A stretch of 8,949 bases of DNA from JAMBLL01 sp036985935. GTDB taxonomy: Bacteria; Actinomycetota; Acidimicrobiia; Spongiisociales; UBA5794. The stretch is taken from NCBI GenBank assembly GCA_036985935.1, contig BTQP01000073.1, positions 1 through 8,949 of the forward strand, written 5' to 3'. The stretch's first letter is position 1. Every line of letters begins with the position of its first letter. This document shows, in pieces, positions 1-5,069 of the stretch. The position numbers were made by a program, and so were the translations under genes. Under the pieces are notes generated by a model. The model was not told the DNA's origin and made no database searches. It was given only the letters and a program-made list of their open reading frames with translations.

Positions 1-88
1 CATAACGGCACATATGGGTGACCATCCAAGTAGGACAAACCGCACCTATCGCCGGTCAAGGCTGGCCTCACCGTGCCAATTCCCGAAC

Positions 89-229
89 TCAATCCTGCTC
101 AGGCAACTGGTATTCACCGCACTCACACTTCGGCACGGTGCATTTGTGATGATCACTGTGTTCCTTGCGAGGGTGGCCACAATACGTACAACGCTGCCTT
201 CCACCATCGATGATCGGTTTGGGCTTCAT
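89..229 (-). CDS. Small Cys/His-rich protein, putative zinc ribbon (46 aa)
   Basis: This 46-residue frame starts at ATG 229 and ends with TGA at 91-89. Seen in the sequence: Cys14 and Cys17 form a CxxC knuckle (CTYCGH), followed by Cys30, Cys35 and Cys37 in the pattern C-x2-C-x12-C-x4-C-x-C. His19, His24, His27 and His28 lie between the two cysteine groups. The N-terminus is basic (MKPKPI) and the last residues are acidic/polar (LPEQD). No signal peptide or membrane segment is visible. An SD of GAGGAGGA sits 6 nt before the start, about the strongest in the window, and is the main reason to believe so short a gene. Compact CxxCGH...C...CxC proteins occur as uncharacterised small proteins in actinobacteria and their phages; that is recalled, not checked. 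Metal binding is inferred; partner and role are unknown. It lies 71 nt downstream of another small minus-strand gene and may share its transcript. Confidence 0.68.
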   Translation of the reverse strand: MKPKPIIDGGRQRCTYCGHPRKEHSDHHKCTVPKCECGEYQLPEQD

Positions 230-235
230 CAGAAA

Positions 236-243
236 TCCTCCTC
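236..243 (-). promoter_or_regulatory. Strong Shine-Dalgarno site for the zinc-ribbon gene
   Basis: Read on the minus strand this is GAGGAGGA, followed by 6 nt (TTTCTG) and the ATG at 229. It overlaps a short inverted repeat (CCTC-CGAG-GAGG on the minus strand, 248 to 237), so part of the SD could pair with the CCTC just upstream of it. Confidence 0.65.
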
Positions 244-300
244 GGAGGTGTTGCCGAACAAGAACTGCTCCCTCGGGAGTGAGGAATCGTTCAACCGAAG

Positions 301-456
301 CTAGTTGTTGTTTCGCTCTTGATCGCGTCGCTCTCGTGCTTCCTTGCGCCTGAGGTCGGCCCTCAAACGCTCTTCCTTACGCTCACGCTCTGCCGCATCG
401 TGGGCTTCCTTGCGTTCCCGCTCGTAGCGTTCGGCACTTTCTCGATCAGTCTCCAC
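301..456 (-). CDS. Small highly charged helical (coiled-coil-like) protein, 51 aa
   Basis: Reading from GTG 456 to TAG at 303-301 gives 51 residues, mostly Arg, Glu, Lys, Asp and Ala. A run of RERKEA/RERKEE-type segments occupies residues 12-46 and the protein ends in NNN. There is no proline or glycine, so a long single alpha helix or coiled coil is the natural reading (inference). There is no signal peptide, membrane segment or cysteine. GTG is the only usable start, because an in-frame TAA lies 13 codons upstream with no other ATG, GTG or TTG between. It is preceded by TCGGAG with 6 nt spacing, a reasonable ribosome site. The zinc-ribbon gene follows on the same strand. Biased composition can create spurious frames, so expression is uncertain. 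I do not recognise a family. Confidence 0.5.
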   Translation of the reverse strand: METDRESAERYERERKEAHDAAERERKEERLRADLRRKEARERRDQERNNN

Positions 457-799
457 GCCAAACTCCGATACTCGAACGCCATCGTTTCGTTGCTCTTACA
501 GTACAGCACCGTGGAGAGTCACATTCAGGAGCGACGGACTCGATCATCGGCACTTCCACCGCCCGTCCGCCAAACCACGGACGGATTGCCCCTATATCCT
601 CAAATATGGGCGGCTGTGGCGTGATATGAGGTTCGCGTCGAGCCACCTCGATCCAGCGCAAAGGATCGCGTGCGCGTGACTAGCCAGTTCGTTGTTATGC
701 AAACCACCCTCTCTATCCGCGTTGATCGCGCCGATAATTGCTGTATCAGGCTGTTGTCTCAAAGGCGGAATCTCAACTACAGCTTGTGACATAGATATG
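457..799. other. Gene-poor stretch with two short overlapping minus-strand frames
   Basis: About 340 bases without a gene I can defend. On the minus strand, 792-592 reads as 66 residues (begins MSQAVVEI, contains DREGGLHNNELASHAHAI). A second frame, 661-446, reads as 71 residues (TTG start; contains PIFEDIGAIRPWFGG). They overlap in different frames. The first shows no strong third-position GC bias, and neither has a good ribosome site. They could be two pieces of one decayed gene joined by a frameshift near 665, or chance frames. The second ends 11 nt inside the start of the charged small gene. No RNA gene or terminator was seen. Promoters for the plus-strand gene downstream must lie at the right end of this stretch, but no convincing -35/-10 pair is visible. 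Confidence 0.35.
463..468 (-). promoter_or_regulatory. Ribosome binding site supporting the GTG 456 start
   Basis: TCGGAG on the minus strand, 6 nt before the GTG at 456. It decides the start of the charged small protein, which has no other start codon in frame. Confidence 0.45.
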
Positions 800-884
800 G
801 CGTATGCCGCCGGTATCGGTCGTGGGACCCACGTTCTTTGACCGCAGTCGGCGACGCGGTGACGGCTGCATGGAGCCCGACCTC

Positions 885-893
885 AGGAAGGGA
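885..893 (+). promoter_or_regulatory. Ribosome binding site selecting the GTG 900 start
   Basis: AGGAAGGGA, ending 6 nt before GTG 900. The in-frame alternatives ATG 804 and ATG 870 have no comparable site, and only the GTG start puts a signal peptide at the N-terminus. Confidence 0.6.
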
Positions 894-899
894 CACGAC

Positions 900-1529
900 G
901 TGCGAGGACTGACACCGCTGCGAGGGACATGGATCGCGATCGCGATCATGAGTCCTGTCCTCGTCGCGCAAATCGCTTTTGCAGTACCCAGGTACCTCGC
1001 GCAGGACACACCTGAAGCGGCGGTCACGACCACGTATGACGCTCAGGATGATGCCGATCCACTGAACACACCCACAACGGAGGGAAGCAACGCTCCTCGT
1101 GACGCCACCGAGGTTCCAGACGGCACAACCGACCTTCCCGGTAACAGCGCTGAAGTTCCAGATAGCACAACCGACTTTCCTGGTAACAGTGCTGAAGTTC
1201 CAGACGGTCCGATCAACCACGGACAGGTCATGAAGCAGCTTCAGGAACTCACAGACGGTCCAGCTTCCGGATGTCTCACGAGCGCGGTCGCCCGCTCGGA
1301 CCTGGGCAAGGGCAACCAACGGGATCAAACCGACACAACCAATACAACGCTGTCGCCGACCTTCGCCGACGAATTCGAATGCACAAGCGTCAAGGCTCCG
1401 GACGGCAACGGCACAAGCGAAGTCTCCAAAGACACCGCTACGAATAGACCAGGCAAACAGAACCCGTCGGACACATCCAGAAAAGACTCAGCCAAGTCCA
1501 AGAACGGACGAGGCAAGTCTGGCAAGTAA
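900..1529 (+). CDS. Putative secreted low-complexity protein with 14-residue repeat (209 aa)
   Basis: From GTG 900 this encodes 209 residues; the open frame extends up to ATG 804. Residues 1-29 look like a Sec signal peptide: basic MRGLTPLRGTW, hydrophobic IAIAIMSPVLVAQIAFA, likely cleavage after AFA (about 28). Residues 36-103 are rich in Thr, Asp, Pro and Asn and contain a tandem repeat of EVPDGTTDLPGNSA (71-84, 85-98, then a partial copy EVPDG at 99). A more ordered middle follows, with NHGQV (106-110), GCLTSAVARSDLGKG (124-138) and cysteines at 125 and 161 that could pair outside the cell. The tail from about 176 is polar and ends lysine-rich (SGK). HGQ plus SDxGKG segments recur in uncharacterised secreted actinobacterial proteins (recalled, not checked). 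There is no LPXTG motif or C-terminal membrane helix, so release or loose wall association is more likely than sortase anchoring. It converges on yraN with 42 nt between stops. Function unknown. Confidence 0.65.
   Translation: MRGLTPLRGTWIAIAIMSPVLVAQIAFAVPRYLAQDTPEAAVTTTYDAQDDADPLNTPTTEGSNAPRDATEVPDGTTDLPGNSAEVPDSTTDFPGNSAEVPDGPINHGQVMKQLQELTDGPASGCLTSAVARSDLGKGNQRDQTDTTNTTLSPTFADEFECTSVKAPDGNGTSEVSKDTATNRPGKQNPSDTSRKDSAKSKNGRGKSGK
1110..1208 (+). repeat. 42-nt in-frame tandem repeat, about 2.35 copies
   Basis: Copy 1 is 1110-1151, copy 2 is 1152-1193, and a 15-nt partial third copy is 1194-1208. Copies 1 and 2 differ at 6 of 42 positions, all transitions (C to T or G to A reading from copy 1 to copy 2). 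Four are synonymous; two change residues (Gly to Ser, Leu to Phe). The repeat lies in the Thr/Asp/Pro-rich linker of the secreted protein. Confidence 0.9.
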
Positions 1530-1571
1530 CACCGTCCGGCCCGTCGGCGTCACCTGGCGGTCAGAGAAGGG

Positions 1572-1916
1572 CTACAGCGCAGCCTTGAGCCACCTGACGG
1601 AAGCGCCACCAGGCGTAAGCCGCACCGCGATAGCATCGATTCGATGAACCGGCAGTCCGTAGCCGTGGACAGCCCGACGGATCCGATGAGCCTTGACGTC
1701 GTCGACCGCCTCCATCGGGTCGTCGCCGTTGGCGCTCGTCTTGACCTCGACCACTATCCGGCGAGAACCCTCGAGCACGATGAGATCGAGTTCGTCACCG
1801 TCGACAAACACGTTCCTCTCGATAACGGTCAACCCGCGCTCGACAAGAAAACGTGCCGCAACGGACTCGCCGTACCGGCCTACGTCCATGCGATGCGCTG
1901 ACGTGTGGCGTTCCAT
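1572..1916 (-). CDS. yraN: YraN / UPF0102 family nuclease-fold protein
   Basis: This 114-residue protein matches the UPF0102 (YraN) family in length and motif order. Near the N-terminus is GRYGESVAARFLVERGLTVI (residues 13-32), then RNVFVDGDELDLIVLEG (34-50), then the VVEVKTS strand (55-61). Together these give the E...D...ExK arrangement of the PD-(D/E)xK nuclease fold, with Glu42, Asp44, Glu57 and Lys59 as the probable metal/catalytic set. The family is linked to DNA processing, but its biochemical role remains poorly defined. The start at ATG 1916 has only a weak GAAG upstream; a second in-frame ATG lies nine codons in (MDVGRYGE). It is the last gene of the minus-strand train, 63 nt after lepB, matching the common trmD-rplS-lepB-rnhB-yraN order. 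Confidence 0.9.
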   Translation of the reverse strand: MERHTSAHRMDVGRYGESVAARFLVERGLTVIERNVFVDGDELDLIVLEGSRRIVVEVKTSANGDDPMEAVDDVKAHRIRRAVHGYGLPVHRIDAIAVRLTPGGASVRWLKAAL

Positions 1917-1979
1917 GCTTCAAACATACGGCGTGGCTATGACAGATACGTGGACGGCGCGCGGCTGGCCGACGCTCTT

Positions 1980-2648
1980 CTAGATTCCGCCCCAGCGGTC
2001 CATTGGCCAGATGATCACAAACGCCTTGCCGACGACGGTGTCGATGGGTATCGGCCCAAAGAACCGGGAGTCCTGGCTCGCCGAACGGTTGTCCCCCATG
2101 ACGAACAGGTCGCCTTCGGGGATGAGGACGGGACCGAAGTCTGGAATCGGACGCTCGGGGTTCTTGCGGTAAGGCTCGACCTGCACGACGCCATTCACAA
2201 GCAGTTCTCCGTCAACGGCCTCGACTACGTCGCCTGGCAGACCGATCACCCGTTTGATGAACTCTGATTGCGGAGCCGCCAGACCGATCGATTCGAACAG
2301 GTTCCTCACCGCACTGTCGACAGCACCCTCTTGAGGCTGTTCAAAACCGCCACGAGGGTCGTCGAAAACGATGACATCCTTGCGTGATATGTCGCCGATC
2401 TCGTAGGTGATCTTGTTGACAAGGACGCGATCGTTGATCATCAACGTGTCTTCCATCGACGACGAGGGGATGTAGAAAGCCTGAAAGAAGAACGTCTTGA
2501 TGATGACCGCCACGACCAGCGCGATCCCGATGAGCAGGGGAAGTTCCAGCCAGAATGGCAATTGTTTCTTGCCTTCAGGGGAACCAGAATCGGCCGGCGT
2601 CTGTGCATCCGGCGCGTCAGGGAACCCGGTGTTGTCTTCCTGAGTCAC
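1980..2648 (-). CDS. lepB: Signal peptidase I
   Basis: Membrane serine protease that removes signal peptides from Sec- and Tat-exported preproteins on the outer face of the cytoplasmic membrane. Of 222 residues, 1-32 form a polar cytosolic tail, about 33-54 are a single membrane anchor, and the rest is the extracytoplasmic catalytic domain. Box B is YIPSSSMEDTL (59-69), with Ser64 as nucleophile just before Met65. Box D is FIKRVIGLPGD (130-140), with Lys132 as general base. Box E is VMGDNRSASQDSRFFG (183-198). The length and single-anchor layout fit actinobacterial and Gram-positive SipS-type enzymes rather than the two-anchor E. coli LepB. The start is GTG 2648, overlapping the end of the upstream glycosylase gene by 4 bp (GTGA), so translation is probably coupled; no strong SD is visible. 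Confidence 0.96.
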   Translation of the reverse strand: MTQEDNTGFPDAPDAQTPADSGSPEGKKQLPFWLELPLLIGIALVVAVIIKTFFFQAFYIPSSSMEDTLMINDRVLVNKITYEIGDISRKDVIVFDDPRGGFEQPQEGAVDSAVRNLFESIGLAAPQSEFIKRVIGLPGDVVEAVDGELLVNGVVQVEPYRKNPERPIPDFGPVLIPEGDLFVMGDNRSASQDSRFFGPIPIDTVVGKAFVIIWPMDRWGGI

Positions 2649-3298
2649 GCCGAAACATTACCCGTATCGACGAGAAAACCAGCCCGAGTGTCGAACACGT
2701 ACCTTCTACCCCCGAGATAGTCGTGCCACAGCATCCGCGCGGCGGTCGAGCGGTAGGGAGACCAGCGGGCAGCGATACCGTCGCACTCCTTCTTGGCGAG
2801 AACGTGCTCGTGTCCGAGGTTGCGAGAAAGCGACACATAGAGCGCCCGGTCCCCCGTTGGCCAAACATCGGGTCTACCGGCGACAAAGAGCTCGAAACAT
2901 GCAACTGTCCACGGACCGATGCCACGAACGGCGAGCAGCTCTGCGCTTCCGACGTCGCCGCCACCAACTATTCGATCGAGATCGAGATCGCCCGCAAGGA
3001 TCTGGCCAGCGATACCCCGCACATACCCCGCCTTCTGGCGTGAGAATCCGATCGCCCTCAACTCGGCATCATCGAGTTCGAGGAACGACACGGGATTCGC
3101 GTCTCCGATGGCAGCCTCGAGCTTGTCATAGGCGGCCTGAGCTGATGCAAGGGACACCTGTTGCTCGAGGATGAAACGCACGAGGGTGCCGAAGGTTGGA
3201 GGTCTTCGCCATACGGGCGGCGGTCCGTTGCGGGACAGAAGCTTGTCGAACAGCTCGTCTTGAGCGCAGAGGCCAGAGACGTTATCTATGACGGCCAC
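2645..3298 (-). CDS. HhH-GPD DNA glycosylase, AlkA-like (3-methyladenine glycosylase II family)
   Basis: Base-excision repair glycosylase expected to remove alkylated purines such as 3-methyladenine from DNA. The 217 residues contain the HhH-GPD fold. An early helix, LEQQVSLASAQAAYDKL (44-60), is typical of AlkA. GFSRQKAGYVRGIA (84-97) follows, then the helix-hairpin-helix LLAVRGIGPWTVACF (121-135), the catalytic Asp150 in WPTGDRAL (146-153), and a C-terminal WSPYRSTAARMLWHDY (179-194). It has no iron-sulfur cysteine cluster, unlike EndoIII or MutY. It is shorter than E. coli AlkA (282 aa) because the N-terminal TBP-like domain is missing, as in many compact bacterial homologues. The start is GTG 3298 with no strong SD, 26 nt after rplS. 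Its place between rplS and lepB is unusual; rnhB is the expected neighbour there. Exact substrate range cannot be read from sequence. Confidence 0.87.
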   Translation of the reverse strand: MAVIDNVSGLCAQDELFDKLLSRNGPPPVWRRPPTFGTLVRFILEQQVSLASAQAAYDKLEAAIGDANPVSFLELDDAELRAIGFSRQKAGYVRGIAGQILAGDLDLDRIVGGGDVGSAELLAVRGIGPWTVACFELFVAGRPDVWPTGDRALYVSLSRNLGHEHVLAKKECDGIAARWSPYRSTAARMLWHDYLGGRRYVFDTRAGFLVDTGNVSA

Positions 3299-3324
3299 AG
3301 GGTCTCACGAAACCATGAGAGGGA

Positions 3325-3672
3325 TCAGTCGCGCTTTTCTTTGATCCTGGTCGCCTTGCCGACACGATCTCGAAGGTAGTACAGCTTGGCACGGCGCACA
3401 TCGCCTCGCCTTGTGATTTCGACTTCCTGAATTGTCGGCGAGTGGAGTGGGAAGATGCGCTCGACTCCGACACCGAAACTCAACTTGCGGACCGTAAACG
3501 TTGCGCGAGCTCCACTTCCGCCGTTGCGAGCGATGACCACTCCCTCGAACACCTGCACCCGCTCTCGGTTGCCTTCGATGACTCGCACGTGCACACGCAC
3601 GGTGTCACCCGGGCTGAAGTTCGGGATGTCGTCGCGCAGCTGTGCTGCCTCGATCTCTTCGATCGTATTCAC
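3325..3672 (-). CDS. rplS: 50S ribosomal protein L19
   Basis: Structural protein of the large ribosomal subunit, located at the 30S-50S interface. The 115-residue length is normal for L19. Diagnostic segments are FSPGDTVRVHVRVIEGNRERVQVFEGVVIARNGG (19-52, an SH3-like barrel), then FTVRKLSFGVGVERIFPLHSP (59-79), and RRAKLYYLRDRVGKATRIKE (93-112) with its basic C-terminal tail. The start is GTG 3672, preceded by GGAGGA with 4 nt spacing. It follows trmD after an 83-nt gap, which contains a possible promoter and a short inverted repeat. The trmD-rplS pairing is conserved across bacteria. Confidence 0.98.
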   Translation of the reverse strand: MNTIEEIEAAQLRDDIPNFSPGDTVRVHVRVIEGNRERVQVFEGVVIARNGGSGARATFTVRKLSFGVGVERIFPLHSPTIQEVEITRRGDVRRAKLYYLRDRVGKATRIKEKRD

Positions 3673-3710
3673 GGGATCCTCCGAAAAGAAAAACGGTGGT
3701 AGGACCCAGC

Positions 3711-3738
3711 ATTCTAGTCAGCTACGTTGTCTAACAAC
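3711..3738 (-). promoter_or_regulatory. Possible rplS promoter with inverted repeat
   Basis: On the minus strand a -10-like TAGAAT (3716-3711) lies about 39 nt before the rplS GTG. A -35-like TTGTTA (3737-3732, 15-nt spacer) or GTTGTT (3738-3733, 16-nt spacer) lies upstream of it. The -35 area coincides with an inverted repeat, GTTGT-TAG-ACAAC (3738-3726), which could be an operator half-site pair or a weak hairpin. Both spacers are shorter than the ideal 17 nt, so this is a candidate only. Confidence 0.28.
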
Positions 3739-3755
3739 CCCCTGCGATCGGTCCA

Positions 3756-4430
3756 TCAATCCTCACCGATGAGATCGGGTCGTCGCTTTCTGGTTCGGTC
3801 GACCCTCTGCTCCGCTCGCCAGGTCTCGATCGCACCGTGATCTCCTGAAAGCAGCACTTCGGGCACACGCCAACCAGCGAATTCGGCGGGGCGGGTGTAC
3901 TGAGGTTCCTCGAGCTGGCTGTTTCGGAAACTTTCGGACTCGGTTGACGATGGGTTGCCGATGACTCCTGGCAGCAAGCGGGTCACGCCCTCGATGACCG
4001 CGGCAGCGGCGACCTCTCCGCCGAGAAGTACGTAGTCGCCGAGTGAAATTTCTTCGTCGATGTAGTTGTCGATCAGGCGCTGATCAACCCCCTCGTATCT
4101 GCCACACACGAAGGTGATCGCGGGCAGGGCAGCAAACCGATCAAGGGTTGCCTGGTCGAGTGGTCTCCCCGTCGGTGAGAAGAAGACGCGGTGGGTATCG
4201 GCGAGCGGCTCAAGAGTTCGTGCGAGGGGTTCGACCATCATGACCATCCCGGCTCCACCACCAAACGGTGCATCGTCCACCTGGCGATGCACACCCTTGC
4301 CGTGGTCCCTCGGGTTGTGGAGGACCACCTCGAGTTGGCCACCCTCTATCGCTCGGCCGACGAGCGACACACGCAGCGGAGACTCGAAATACTCGGGAAA
4401 GAGCGTGACGATGTTGACGGAGAGCGTCAT
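3756..4430 (-). CDS. trmD: tRNA (guanine-N1)-methyltransferase (m1G37)
   Basis: Methylates N1 of G37, next to the anticodon of a subset of tRNAs, using S-adenosylmethionine; this prevents +1 frameshifting. The 224 residues show the SPOUT trefoil-knot signature. These are VDDAPFGGGAGMVM (51-64), then FVCGRYEGVDQRLI (107-120), then EISLGDYVLLGGE (127-139), and LLPGVIGN (152-159). EEPQYTRP (174-181) and VPEVLLSGDHGAIETWR (189-205) complete the set. Arg151 probably corresponds to the conserved catalytic Arg154 of Gram-negative TrmD. Glu167 in ESESF sits about where the catalytic Asp169 is usual. The start is ATG 4430, overlapping the tetR stop by 4 bp (ATGA). That replaces the usual rimM neighbour. 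Cytosolic; normally essential. Confidence 0.97.
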   Translation of the reverse strand: MTLSVNIVTLFPEYFESPLRVSLVGRAIEGGQLEVVLHNPRDHGKGVHRQVDDAPFGGGAGMVMMVEPLARTLEPLADTHRVFFSPTGRPLDQATLDRFAALPAITFVCGRYEGVDQRLIDNYIDEEISLGDYVLLGGEVAAAAVIEGVTRLLPGVIGNPSSTESESFRNSQLEEPQYTRPAEFAGWRVPEVLLSGDHGAIETWRAEQRVDRTRKRRPDLIGED

Positions 4431-5029
4431 CTCTCCAGAGTTTCGGGACGCAGCGCGGCGACCAGCAGAACAGCTGTCTGATGCGCAATCATGTCAGCTT
4501 CGCCAACCGGGTCTTTTGAATCCATCACGACCTTCCCGCCGGTCATGATGATCTGTTCCATCATCCGTCCAGCAAGGCGTGGTGGTATTGATCGGAAGGT
4601 TCCGTCCTGCACTCCCTGCCGGTAGACGATCGCAAACTCGGATGCCAGCCCCTCATGGGCCTCAGAAATCGACTTCTGTGCCTCGGGACTCAGCCGGGGT
4701 ACCTCGGTGTGGAGGATGAGACCGATGTGGTCAGTACCGACGTATCTCACCATGAGGTCGGCGAGCGCAAAAAGGCGGTCCGCGGGAGGCAGTGAGGTAT
4801 CGACTGAGTCGAGGATCTCGTCAGTCATAGGAGGCAGATCCCGTCGAACGAGCTCTACGAGCATGGCCTCTTTCGAGGCGAAGTGCTCATAGAAGGTCGT
4901 TCGACCGATACCGACCGCAGACGTGATGTCGGCATGTGACATCTCGGTGTATCCGATCTCGGCGATCAGGTCTCGGGCAGCATCGAGCATCGCCAATCGG
5001 ACGCTTCCTTGGGCAGCGCGGGTAGCCAT
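4427..5029 (-). CDS. TetR/AcrR family transcriptional regulator
   Basis: A 200-residue one-component regulator. The N-terminal TetR_N helix-turn-helix spans about residues 10-57: VRLAMLDAARDLIAEIGYTE, then the recognition segment ITSAVGIGRTTFYEHFASKE. The TTFYEHF motif is typical of the family. The remainder (about 60-195) is a helical ligand-binding and dimerisation domain, including FALADLMVRYVG and AGRMMEQIIMTGGKVVM; the ligand cannot be predicted. The start is ATG 5029 with only a weak GCGGAT upstream. It lies 40 nt after cofH and overlaps trmD by 4 bp, so it is probably transcribed with both. Family members usually act as local repressors of transporters or enzymes, so the exporter-cofG-cofH genes just upstream are the obvious candidate targets (inference). 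Confidence 0.93.
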   Translation of the reverse strand: MATRAAQGSVRLAMLDAARDLIAEIGYTEMSHADITSAVGIGRTTFYEHFASKEAMLVELVRRDLPPMTDEILDSVDTSLPPADRLFALADLMVRYVGTDHIGLILHTEVPRLSPEAQKSISEAHEGLASEFAIVYRQGVQDGTFRSIPPRLAGRMMEQIIMTGGKVVMDSKDPVGEADMIAHQTAVLLVAALRPETLER

Positions 5030-5069
5030 GATCCGCAGGATACTTGTGAAATTTGCTAGCAGGTGCGGG
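5030..5069 (-). promoter_or_regulatory. 40-nt cofH-tetR spacer with a small palindrome
   Basis: The spacer holds the perfect 8-bp palindrome TGCTAGCA (5054-5061) and an AT-rich stretch (AAATTTCACAAG on the minus strand) just before tetR. TetR proteins often autoregulate through palindromes near their own start, but this one is short and no clear -35/-10 pair accompanies it. Functional assignment is a guess. Confidence 0.2.

Noticed and set aside
14..624. Several plus-strand frames of 62-101 residues at the left end
   Set aside because: They are antisense to the two small minus-strand genes or lack ribosome sites; their compositions (rich in Ser, Arg, Leu) look like frame shadows.
932..947. 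Perfect 16-bp palindrome GATCGCGATCGCGATC
   Set aside because: It encodes the alternating Ile-Ala of the signal-peptide core; GAT-CGC repetition follows from that codon pattern, so a regulatory role is not needed to explain it.
777..1328. 183-residue minus-strand frame opposite the secreted protein gene
   Set aside because: Its repeated VTxKVGCAVWNF-like units are only the antisense of the 42-nt repeat. The plus strand has a signal peptide and a good ribosome site; this frame has neither.
1530..1571. Possible bidirectional terminator between the convergent secreted-protein gene and yraN
   Set aside because: The 42-nt gap is GC-rich, but I found no clean stem followed by a T run on either strand.
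2972..2989. Short GATCGA repeat within the glycosylase gene
   Set aside because: It encodes the Leu-Asp-Leu-Asp-Arg stretch of the protein; simple codon repetition, too short to be a functional repeat.
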